From the IMG/VR virus record IMGVR_UViG_3300002835_000029, positions 62,001 through 126,000 of that record: 64,000 nt of DNA. One strand, written 5' to 3'. Positions 9,701 to 19,700 of the stretch are shown piece after piece. The notes under the pieces are model-generated. The model did not search any database. It was not told the origin of the DNA and saw only the letters and a program-made list of their open reading frames with translations. Origin of the DNA: a virus. Positions within the stretch are counted from its first letter, which is position 1, and the number at the start of each line of letters is the position of its first letter. The translations under genes were made by a program, and so were the position numbers.

Positions 9701-11483
9701 CCCAACCTTTGGGAATAGTCACAGCACTTTGACCTAAAGTTCCATAATAGGGTAAAATCTGTTGTTCAACTTGTTTTTCAAGTGTCCATTGTTGCCAATC
9801 AGCATCGTTACCCTCACCACCGCTACGTCTACTCCTAGCGTTCACTATTCCTCTATCAGAATTAGTAGAAAAACAATACATATCAACTTCTTGTGCGCCA
9901 GTAACAAACTTATCAGTTGTAACGTTAGAAAGCTCATAACCAATATCTTGATTTTCTACATATATTCCAGCATTAGATAAGTTATCTATGTATCGTTTAA
10001 TTGCACCATAATTTGGGGGCGAGGATCTATCAATACTATCTAGTCTTATAATTCCAGCTATTAAACCACTGGGTATAGCATTTAGACCAGTAAATGAACC
10101 ACCTTGTTGGCTATTATATAAATGTTGACACGCAGGATGATTTATTACTGGCAGCAAAGAAACAAACAAGTCTCTGCTAGCGACCTCACAAACCTCAAGT
10201 GCTAAGTCTAGTAGATTTATTTGATCAAAATCTAAATAGTATAAAGGTGGTAAATTAGGGAGTCCACTAAAATCAACAACATAATTATATCCACGAAAAT
10301 TTATAGTACCACCAAATCCTTTTTTAATATATTCTTGCGGTAAAGGATATTGAATAGACATTAATGCATTCATCGCTTGAGCAAGGCGATAATATGGAAT
10401 ACCCTGAGATCCTCTTCTAGACATGCCAGTGCCAGTAAAAGGAAATGCTGACTTGGTAGCACCAAAGGCTGGGAATGGTGCATTACCAACCCAACAATCA
10501 ACAAAATCTTTTGGATATTGTTCGCCACTATAACTAACAAATCCATTTGTCGGATTTACAAACTTTTTTAACAGATTAAATCCACCAAAATATCCCATTA
10601 ATTGTCCAGAAAGTGTAGTCGAAACATTATGTTCTAAAAATCCATAGACATTAAAGATATTTTTTGTATTGAATGTACTTCCGGCATAGTTGTTCAAAAT
10701 TACTGTTACATTTGATAGTATCTCTCTTGGGTCTGTGACTTGCACAGAATATGTTGGACTCCCACCGGGGCCACGGTTTTGTATATAGGATTGCAGGATA
10801 CCACCAAATACTATGTGGCCAGATCCTCTTACATATTGATTAGTAACAGCCTGAGTAAAATTATAGATACCATTATTAGACAAATTAACATATTGATTTG
10901 CTCCCAAAGATGTAAAGTTATCTTTGTTGAAAGTTCCGCCCTGAGTTATAGATGCTGGTTGAATGGTGTTAGTTCTGTATATAGTATCAAAGGTATATCT
11001 ATAAGCTTCTTCTACCGTAGCAAAGTTTTGCCCAAATTTAAAAAATACTGGACTGCCAGCCATAGGTGGTACAAATCTATCACCAAGTCCACTATGATAA
11101 ACATCATCTCCCGCCCCCTGCGCGGTATTATCAGAGTTATTATATTCATCAGCAACTAGATCTAACGACAATGTTGAGCTACTATCACCAAAGCCACCAT
11201 TCATACTAAAATTACATATAGAAGCTCCAAGAAATGTTTGTTGAGGATATCCCCTATCATATGTATCCTTAGTCGTAGGGTCTAAAACCCAACCTCCAGT
11301 TGAAATACCTTGTGGTATAACACTACCACTATATCGGGGCCAATTAACTCCGTACCATCCACTAGATGGAATGATAGAAGAAACTTTAGAAGTGTCAGTA
11401 GGATTTAAAATTCCAGCCTGTACCCTTGGCACTGGATTTGGATTCCCGTAAATCCCCGATGTTAATTCTGATCTAGTAGTCAT
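6729..11483 (-). CDS. Giant tail-tip/hub-like structural protein
   Basis: 1584 residues. Near residue 250 a VQVTDPREILSNVTVILNN segment resembles hub or tail-tip domains in which a beta sheet is followed by a Thr-Asp-Pro-Arg turn. A helical region about residues 760-850 (SWEDIRNSVLAELEQINYG and following) interrupts an otherwise beta-rich protein. A second helical, charged stretch lies near 1430-1470 (KISRERQKLRDERNAL). Several Cys residues are scattered in pairs. The start overlaps the stop of the 137-residue gene (ATGA). Position suggests the central hub of the tail tip; this is inference, and no lytic domain is visible. Confidence 0.55.
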   Translation of the reverse strand: MTTRSELTSGIYGNPNPVPRVQAGILNPTDTSKVSSIIPSSGWYGVNWPRYSGSVIPQGISTGGWVLDPTTKDTYDRGYPQQTFLGASICNFSMNGGFGDSSSTLSLDLVADEYNNSDNTAQGAGDDVYHSGLGDRFVPPMAGSPVFFKFGQNFATVEEAYRYTFDTIYRTNTIQPASITQGGTFNKDNFTSLGANQYVNLSNNGIYNFTQAVTNQYVRGSGHIVFGGILQSYIQNRGPGGSPTYSVQVTDPREILSNVTVILNNYAGSTFNTKNIFNVYGFLEHNVSTTLSGQLMGYFGGFNLLKKFVNPTNGFVSYSGEQYPKDFVDCWVGNAPFPAFGATKSAFPFTGTGMSRRGSQGIPYYRLAQAMNALMSIQYPLPQEYIKKGFGGTINFRGYNYVVDFSGLPNLPPLYYLDFDQINLLDLALEVCEVASRDLFVSLLPVINHPACQHLYNSQQGGSFTGLNAIPSGLIAGIIRLDSIDRSSPPNYGAIKRYIDNLSNAGIYVENQDIGYELSNVTTDKFVTGAQEVDMYCFSTNSDRGIVNARSRRSGGEGNDADWQQWTLEKQVEQQILPYYGTLGQSAVTIPKGWGAYQQVLLDATTLNAKGVGAYYVTTEMELRCASVSYECWKNFLQQYNDTYLESIEDDDTFEGAALNQTPNFGGVPARSIATNYAVTVPRSVFDTYTASGSRFGQDNLPASPCNPPYGYPLYYKRMTKLGIPEGGLTKLQSRLTGFITAAATIRGADADSWEDIRNSVLAELEQINYGELTQQEQTFYTTIKNELQKNPPNLEMLNGIDEGLHKIGAVLPRLAKKGTENALKVYEFLKKIADENLGKKFLIKIPSKVNFFYDENITWNSSSNGGEYLTGPFGFKPRPVTSGIYEEFSADFKNGYIAKRDNSKNSINSFLTSGIDTKQDDYVGALKVNFNPIADKYEFNYSPSNLGGYFPFDLYTNTLSYKDIQKLPPSVQPKAVFQQLIPQDASNFIDENGRLSAYVRFDHSQHLTLNSMNAEDFTQQLITARGMIPDLCEFLDNVGEDVWTSFNDADASRRDNNPSASKQCLFVKCNVDEKFYLAPKLGFRPIQIFGGSTTQKSKVSRPRKIFIPCSGWKAGSSPQTRTRSDLIPGTGCYIDSYNFIEYNYSPTIAGGDTINRLDYDRPYSTELNSHIVNTSLESLDTRFVYALITLPNKVLPTKDSRYRDAVGQEGDTKSVKHYLTMDVVKGLPEFGDIAYANEATQGANNITAFPSEIASRAWLAAKKAKYAMQFGFPYQIQMSAPSPVYPDLVVLPLMSHERCYGPWISSQVDPQSNAYVNVGGRVEFIKDENLAPWNYSGYELMNGAGILQAQFANSLLLFSERGGFTFPGIPNRSLCQALENGGPLVTNISVDVSSAGLKTTYKLDLYTSSFGKLQKQKQDMISKISRERQKLRDERNALIRKGIGKSQSSINTVGAANLFGNNGTPMRTPQMNNYIVASVNEYESQVYAPLLQNYSNFGDGPSSQGEGVVDHGFAVGNTSETDLLDSMNYFAGEKGNLLYNNRSYKTGGASYDQIFSPYSEEYNPNMPNFLNINPNTRRGFYES

Positions 11484-11893
11484 GTTCTATATTGCCTAGT
11501 ATAAATTTCAAATCTAAAATTTGCTTTGACTAAATTGTTAAATACATTAAATCTAGCTGGTGGTGATACAACATTAGTTATACCCGCCCCAGTTAAAGCT
11601 CCACCAAGGCTACCACCAGCACCAACAGGAGCATAATGTATATAGTCATTGTAAGCAGTAAAATTAGTTATACCGCTAACAGTAGAAGCATAGCCATTTG
11701 ATACTCCAGTAGTAGCAAAAATTAATCCGTTTGGAGTTAGAGGGCTTGGAGGTCTAGTTACTGATACACTATCATATGTATATCCATGAGTCACACCAGA
11801 TATATTATCCATCAATTGCCGAGATATTTTTCTATCTCCTGCGGGTACAAGTTCAGATGGATTTATATTAGTATTTTCAGATCTTGTTGGCAT
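11480..11893 (-). CDS. Small tail-tip protein of unknown function
   Basis: 137 residues, Gly/Ser/Thr-rich. It has a charged N terminus (MPTRSENTNINPSELVPAGD), a central Gly-rich APVGAGGSLGGALTGAG stretch and a C-terminal segment ending in YTRQYRT. No domain recognised. An AGGTAGGT run lies upstream of the ATG, and the gene ends inside the start of the 1584-residue gene, so the two are probably translationally coupled and may form a complex in the tail tip. Confidence 0.55.
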   Translation of the reverse strand: MPTRSENTNINPSELVPAGDRKISRQLMDNISGVTHGYTYDSVSVTRPPSPLTPNGLIFATTGVSNGYASTVSGITNFTAYNDYIHYAPVGAGGSLGGALTGAGITNVVSPPARFNVFNNLVKANFRFEIYTRQYRT

Positions 11894-11897
11894 TTTA

Positions 11898-13748
11898 TTA
11901 CCTACCTACCTCATAAGTCCAATTGATTTGTAATGAATATCTTCCGGTGCTTGGATCCCAAGTTTCTGATGGCGGGCTAACGAAATATTTTCTTATATTA
12001 GCTTCTTGTACTGGACTATACGCATGAATGATAGAATTAATTTGACCCTTAAAAGGTTCGTTTAAACTTGGTTTTGATAAAACGGATTGTTGTCTTATCC
12101 TATTAACTAAAGAGCCATTTCCAGAAGTATAATATTTGTCCATCACCAATTCTATACTTAAATTTCTTTGATACTCTGTTCTTCCGCCGACATATTGTAA
12201 TACTGGCCCGTGTTGTCTTCCAATAACTGGTATAACAGCAAAAACATCACCCGGATATGTGTCGCTGCAAGTTATACTTTCTGATAAAGTGCCACTTACT
12301 ACATTTTGAAGTCTTGTGTCATATTCAACATTGTAATCTATTTCACCCGTGAATTCATTAGAAGATAATGATATTGATAAAGGTATATAATTCAGCGGCA
12401 AGTGCATTAAGGCTTGTGCGCGTCTAAATAAATAACAGTTTGGCCCATAAACTCCAGTATTACTCACTTGATTCCATTTGTATCTTGCATTTTCGTGAGC
12501 GGTGTTTAGTGGAGCGTTTCCATATTGAGTTGCTGTGCTTGTATTAGAGCCGCCGTATTGTGTTGATCCAGCATGTACGCTAGACAAGCCCTTTATTTTT
12601 CCGTCTATGCTAACTTTATGTAATGCGTTATCATAACTTTTTGATACTGATAGATTATAGTTTTCATAAGCATTGCCACTTGACATTAACCAAGTATCAT
12701 TTATGGTAACAGTTCCAGCCGTGGTATCTATAGATTCAGTTCTTAAATGATTATATCCTCCCCAAATATCTTTAGCAATATTAAGATATCCACTTCCAAA
12801 ATATGGGCCTAAAGTATATTCTGGAAATTGTTCATATCCAGTAGAGTTGTTTGTTGAAATATTATCTTGATCTTTTAAAACTGTATTATATATGTATTGC
12901 TTTGCTTGCTCCCAAGCCTCTCTTCTTTTAATTACCTTTGAACCATTTTCTGAATAATACATTGTGCGGCCAGTTGCGGTTATATTACGAGTCACTCTAT
13001 ATGTTCTGAGTGATCCTATATGATTAGTTGGTAAAGCTGTCGTAATTGGGGCGGCGGTATTAGTTGTTCCGTTGCCTTCCTCTACTTCTATAGACCAACT
13101 TTCGCTATAGTCTTCAACAAAACCGCTGGCATTTAACGCATTTACAATTTTCAAATTTCTATCATTGGCTCTTATTGGAATTCTATCCGAACCCGTTGGC
13201 CATATTGTAGAATTGGTAATACCGTCTGATATTATATTGTTAGAGTTGTCTAATAATACTTCTGCACGTAAATTAATAGTATATTTGCAATTGGTAACAT
13301 AAATACCTTCTTCAAAAGAAATAGACTGTACTGTGGGGTGAAACTTCAAAACGGGATTATCCGTCATTGCACTGTCTGATTCGGTTCTTACACTAACTGG
13401 TAATAATTCAACAAGTTGACCGTCACGCTTAAACAACTCTCTAAGTAAATTCTGCTTATGAATAATAGAACTCATATAATTATCAAAATGTACTGCTTCT
13501 TTTGGCGGCGTTGAGTAGAGTGAAGAAAACGCCGACTGTACTGTAGCTGGAGAGTTGTGGTTTGCAGAACCGCCGCCAGTTACATAAAACGGGGAACCTT
13601 CGTCTGGGAGAATAGTGCCATTTAAAGTGATATCGTAATAACTACCAAGCATACCAGCCTTATTCCTAATAACATTTTGAGTTATAGAAATAAGCGGAGT
13701 GGGCCTAAGAATGCAGGCTGTAGCTTCATCATAATAAATAGCTAGCAT
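11898..13748 (-). CDS. Tail structural protein
   Basis: 616 residues, beta-rich. It opens with MLAIYYDEATACILRPTP and continues with a domain containing VSFEEGIYVTNCKYTINLRAEVLL-like strands. It ends with SETWDPSTGRYSLQINWTYEV, typical of proteins that pack around the tail tip. No enzymatic motif is visible. The ATG shares its A with the stop codon of the 2213-residue gene (TAATG), so translation of the two is coupled and expression should be near-equimolar. A distal-tail or hub-adaptor role is plausible from position; no family can be named. Confidence 0.6.
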   Translation of the reverse strand: MLAIYYDEATACILRPTPLISITQNVIRNKAGMLGSYYDITLNGTILPDEGSPFYVTGGGSANHNSPATVQSAFSSLYSTPPKEAVHFDNYMSSIIHKQNLLRELFKRDGQLVELLPVSVRTESDSAMTDNPVLKFHPTVQSISFEEGIYVTNCKYTINLRAEVLLDNSNNIISDGITNSTIWPTGSDRIPIRANDRNLKIVNALNASGFVEDYSESWSIEVEEGNGTTNTAAPITTALPTNHIGSLRTYRVTRNITATGRTMYYSENGSKVIKRREAWEQAKQYIYNTVLKDQDNISTNNSTGYEQFPEYTLGPYFGSGYLNIAKDIWGGYNHLRTESIDTTAGTVTINDTWLMSSGNAYENYNLSVSKSYDNALHKVSIDGKIKGLSSVHAGSTQYGGSNTSTATQYGNAPLNTAHENARYKWNQVSNTGVYGPNCYLFRRAQALMHLPLNYIPLSISLSSNEFTGEIDYNVEYDTRLQNVVSGTLSESITCSDTYPGDVFAVIPVIGRQHGPVLQYVGGRTEYQRNLSIELVMDKYYTSGNGSLVNRIRQQSVLSKPSLNEPFKGQINSIIHAYSPVQEANIRKYFVSPPSETWDPSTGRYSLQINWTYEVGR

Positions 13749-16700
13749 TATTTACCTCTTATACTTAAGTTAAGATTGTCGTTTTGACTTCCTGTCCCGC
13801 TAGAATACAAATTCAAGTACTCAAGAGATACCCCGGATGGGGGTTCTATAAATAGAGGCAATCCAGATGGATATGTAGAAATATCACCAGATTTTACCTC
13901 ACTATACAATCCTACAGTATTATACACATATGCAGAATTTTCCACATTTATAGTTAATGGCATTTGAGAGCTTGGGGATATATATCCGCCGCTAACATAC
14001 AGAGGTGTAGCAACCTCCATAAGCTTGCCGTATTGGTAATACCCATAAACAGATTCAATATATGGTCTATGAGATATGAAGCCTTTTGTTGACGGGTCTT
14101 GACCAGAAACTTCTATAAATAAAGTTCCATTTTCATTTGCAATAACAATGCCACTTGCATAATATTTTTTACTATCTCCAATATTATTAAAATCTAATGT
14201 GACTGTTGGATCTCCATTAGCATCCCTATTACCAAACACTTTGGCAGATATCCAAGCAGAACTACTTGGTATAGAAGGCTTTTGTGATCTAAGCATGATA
14301 TCTTTTGCATACGATGCCCCTACATTAATTTTGGAAACTCCAGATGCAAATCCACATCCAGCAAATATACAATAATCAGCATCAGTTCTGTATGGCCTAG
14401 TAATATATACATTATTTCCAAATCTCTCTCCACTTCCATTAAAGTATTTTGCTACGTTTGGATTAGATGGATTAGATACAAGTTTTTCTACAAGAGTCCA
14501 AGATTGTTTTTTATTTTCCCAATCTGTAATCTTATTCTCATAAACGTAAACTGCTCCAGCGTTTTTATTATAAGCATTATTTACATTCAAGCTATTTCTA
14601 ACTCCAGAATATCCAAGATCATAAACTTTCAAGTCTGGAATATCAAATTGTGGATTAAAGTTCTTTCTAGAAAATGATCCATTGTTATAAATAAAATCAT
14701 AGTAATTTCCATAACTGTGATTAGGTGAGCCAACCACTATAACATCATTCTGTATATCTACCGAATGGCCAAACTGGTCAGAATAAATTCCTACTCCACT
14801 TAACTGTCCCATGAGTGATTGTGGTCTAAATTTATTAGAATTAACCCATTTACTATCAGAAGACTTTTCAAACATATAAACAGCACCAGCACCACCATCT
14901 GATCCTAAACGTAATGAAACATTATTACTCCACGGTGTTATTGTTTCTGAATTAAATGCAGAAAATGGGGAGCCAACTAAAATCTTTTTTCCTTTTACGG
15001 CAATGGAATATCCAAATAAATCTCCGGGGTATCCAGATGGAAATTTATCAAGATCAAGATAATCATAACCTTTGTCTTTCAAGATTTGAGGAACTCCACC
15101 TATTACAGTAGCATCAGAGTAAGAAACCCCATCTATAATACCACTTATTCTTGATACAGCAGAGTGTTGAAATTGTTGTGGTAAAAATCCACTTATAAAT
15201 TGATTTTTAATTTCTTCTACTTTCTTAGGATCTATTTCATCTTCCCAAGGAAGTTTGGGTCTAGTAACATATTTAGGAATATATTTTGATTCATTACCAT
15301 TTATAGGCGCAGAAGGAGCATTAATAAAATTACCAAAATTCTTATTTAATCCAAGATTTGTTGCTCGGGAATGATATTTAGTTGGGCTTCCGCGTTCTGG
15401 AGATATAAGTTTATTATAGACATCAACTTGTCTTCCAGATCTTTCTGAGAAAAAATAAGTCTCTGGATACAAACTTCTAATAAAATCGTAAGTACTCTTT
15501 ACTATTGTTTCATTTTCATCAATTAAATATCTACCCTGCACAATACTAGAATCTGTTATTACAGTGACTCTTGATCTTGCAAATCCGGCTTCAAAAGATG
15601 AAAATATTTCTAGCTCTTGGGCCGCTACTACTGGACCATCTTCTATTAATTGATTACCTAAAAACTCACATCCAGATTTACAGTATTTTGTATTATCTGT
15701 ACTTATTGTTCTAACAACATCTATTATCTCTCTACTTTCATCTATTGGGTCAGATATTCTATAAAGAAATCCTCCAACTGGTATTTGAACAGTGGATGTA
15801 GTAATTTTTTCATATACTGGAATTGGTACGCCAGATATACCTAATAATCTTACGCTCTTTGGAACATAATCACTTTTCAGTCTAGGTGACACACATGAAA
15901 TATAAATGTTAATATTATTAGTATCACCAACTTGAATATCTTTAAAAATTGGAGAGTTACATTTCAAACTATAAAATGAGGTAGTAATATTTTTGGAGTC
16001 GAATGTTTCTCTATTACTATCTAGCTCTGGTATAAATGCGGATGATAAATCTGGATACGGCATCTTTGGGAACAAAGAAGCATTTTCTACATCTATTGTT
16101 AAATTTACTGTTTCTGAAGTATCTAGAGCTTCAGAGTTGATAAATAATCTATATCCCGATCCCGGTAAAACTGGAACATTTAATTTTACTATACCGGCAT
16201 TAACATCCCAATTATTATTGTTATATTCTTTAGGAATGTAATCATAAATTGGACTGTCAAGATATGCTAAAGGGATAGCATTTTCATTAAGCTTAAATGC
16301 ATAAAACGAAAGACCGCCACAATTAAATGATGATAAACTCGTAATTAATTTGGGGTTTGGATCTTCGATATTTCTAAAAATCGTTCTTACATTTGTAAAA
16401 TTATTACCACCAATTCTGTGATTTTGATTTATGGTTAAAGATCCAAAACCGACAGAAATATTATCGTTGTAATAATTGGTAAGTAACTCTAAATTTATTT
16501 CTAAAGTTTCACATAGCTTTTGGGCTTCTTTTATGCTAGACAGAGTATTTTCACACGTTATAATCAAGCGTTTATTCCCAAATGATAACCATTCAGTTAA
16601 ATTTTGCATATTGTCACTTGATGGTTGCCCATTGATGCCCGGAAGAAAAGCTACATTGTATGTGCTATTTAATACAGATACATTTTGTTCAAGATTATTT

Positions 16701-19700
16701 CCAATTTGTAAAGCACCTTTTGCCTGAGAATATGGGTATGCATCAGAGAAAAATTGCCTACCATTCCAATTCAATTGAGCTATCTTAGATTCTTTGAACC
16801 TAGTCTCAGAAGATGATGCTAAATTTTGATAAAACAAAATATTGGCATCTCCAGCACCCTCTGCAAACTTAGATTCAATTTCAAAATTTGCTATAATATC
16901 TATCTTAGAAGATGTTTGTTTCTTGTAAGAATATTCTACAGCAAAATAGCCCCTATCTGAGATTTGCTCTTTGTATAAATATGGAACTACATCTATCTTT
17001 GCAATACCTTTAGCTTGCAATAATCCACCAAGATCATCTAATGGTTTATAGAATAATTCAGTATTTTGCCTATTAGTTATATTGTACTCTATAGAATTAT
17101 AGTCAATCCCTTCTTGACTATTTAGACCATAAGAAAAACTAGTTTCAGCACCATCATCTGGACTACCAAATTCATGTATGATAGAGTTAGAAGAAATATC
17201 TTCATATATAATTTCATATCCCGAAGATGCCGGTACTGCTGGATATATAATTTCTTGTCTTACTTTTTCTGCGGCGACTAGTATTGGAATTGGCTCTTGA
17301 TTTTTTGTTGGTTTAGATTCAAAAGCTACGTCATCACAGTCTGGCGTATAAGAACCAAAAATAAGAGGCCAATTATGAGAATATATAACTGGAACCAATG
17401 TACCATTTGGTGTTGATTTACAGCACAACTCATTCCAAGATGCTCTTAAATCTCCATAATTTCTTAGTGGCATTTCGCATCGTGTTTGAATTTGCTGCGA
17501 CTCCAATTCTAAACTACAACCCGGAACTGGTTTGCAAGACATTTGCTCATCATAACTAAAAAATACTTTTATATCTGCAACGCCGCTCGCCCTTGCTGGT
17601 GATCTATTAACATAAGTATATGTAGATCCCTGTGGAATAACTGATGGAACAATATTGTTGAATGATGTATATCCACTTGGCAGCGATTCATAGTGATTTC
17701 TTGCTGGAACTATCCTCATCCTAGACTGAAGCCTGTCCAACAAATTATTTAAAATTTCATTAGACTTACCGTAAATCCCACTTGCTTCCCATATAGGATC
17801 ATTTGCCACAAGAACTAAATTTCTATCACCAAGTGCTAACCAATTCTTGATATTATTTACAACTTCATCACTCAACGCATTTACTGCTGGGGTAATAATA
17901 AAAACTAAACCCGCATCATTCGGAATTTCAGAGTTATCAAAATCAGTCTTAGTAAAGTTTTTATCAGAAAAAATTTGTGATATATAATGAAAATGTCCAG
18001 AGTCGGCTGTGTTATTGCTAATATTTTCATGTAGGTTTCCAAATCTACCGTACTCAATAGCGCGATTATGTGGATAATATTTTCTAGATTCAAATACATG
18101 AGCAGATCCAGCATATAAACTAGAAGACCACGATGAGTTTACTGGACCAGTTATAAGTCCACTTGGATCAACATATCCAGTTCCATAATATTTACCTTTG
18201 AAGCTAGAGTTATATGCATAATATACATCTGCATCGTTGTAAAAATTTAAACTATCGGTTGGCGCACCAGCTACAATAACACTACCATCCTCATTAGTAG
18301 CCACACTATAACCAAGTCTGGGTGTTGGAGCATGTTCAGCGGCTATGAATGACCATGATCCTACCGGTTGCATTGAGCTATGTTCATATGTATATATATT
18401 TTGATATTCTTCTATCCCCATATCTAGTCTAGATTGAAATTTATCATCTTGATCTATAGATAAATAAAGAGCTTTTATATCATCTAATCTGGAAGGTGAT
18501 TTGTAATATTTTTCTAATGGTATTGCATATTTTTCTGAACGATTGGATTGTATCCACGCTGGAAGCCCATAATAGAACATATCTCTAGCCGCATAATTTC
18601 TTTCATAGGCCATAACAGCTTGATTGATATAAGGTGATCCTATAACAATAACTTCGCCATTATCACTAATTGCAACATCATGACCAAATCTATCATTATA
18701 TTCACGGGTTACATTTGGTGAATTTATGGCTTGTATTAAATTCCAGCATCCACTCTCTTTTTCAAAGATGAATACTTTACCGCCACTATCTGGAGGAATG
18801 TTGAAATCTTTATCATTTCCATTGAATGTTCCAACACTGTTGGAAAAAAATCTTACTTGATCATTTTTGAATAAATTGCCAGTATCTAATACCTCATTTA
18901 AGATAGACTTAGACATATTAATCCAGTTGCTATCAGAGTTTTCGGATATTATTTCATAAACAAAGCCAGATGATGGAACATTATAAAAATCCTTAAGGCC
19001 ACTGGCAAAACTATAACTTTTGTAAAAATCAATAAATCTATCAATCGCTGGCTCTAAAGCTTCTCTACCGCCCATGGAAAGACTGCCATCAATACACATT
19101 CCTATCATCGGAGGAATACCACTGTTCAAATTGTTCGAATATGGAAAAGCCTCTAAAAAAGCTGATCTTATACCATCTAAAGTACCAGAAATAGATTCTT
19201 CTGATACCGGATAACCATAGTTTTTACTTATACGTTTTAAAGTTATGAAATCTGGTTTGTCGGGGAATACTGGATCGTCTGCATCTAATCCTAGCGTTGG
19301 CACACAAATCATTATTTTAACATCAAATTTCACCCTTGGGTCAGAAAAATAATAAAATACCTCATCTTTACCATATATATGTAATAGTATATCTTGATAT
19401 GTTATTTTTCTTAATGGATTATCAGGCACTGGTGCTGGAATAACACTTTCAAATTCATCAGTAAAAATAAATAATCCAACGGACACTCCAGATATTGGTA
19501 TTTCCTCAAAGGTTCTATCCCATTTAGCACCAACGCCGCCAACAACAAGAATTTCTTGCTTATTTTCGCCAAGTGATTTTCTGCTATTATTTACTGATAG
19601 ATCTAAAGAATGTCCGAATTGCCTTCCGTTTTGTCCAACAAACCATGAAGTTCTGATACCTTTAAAATCTGATGATAATCCACCAATCCCCACTTCTTCT

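Noticed and set aside
13918-13927. Additional copies of the candidate promoter motif inside genes (also near 50587).
   Set aside because: They match only the central ATACAC-type core and lie inside coding sequence, not before a start. Kept as a warning that the motif can occur by chance in AT-rich DNA.
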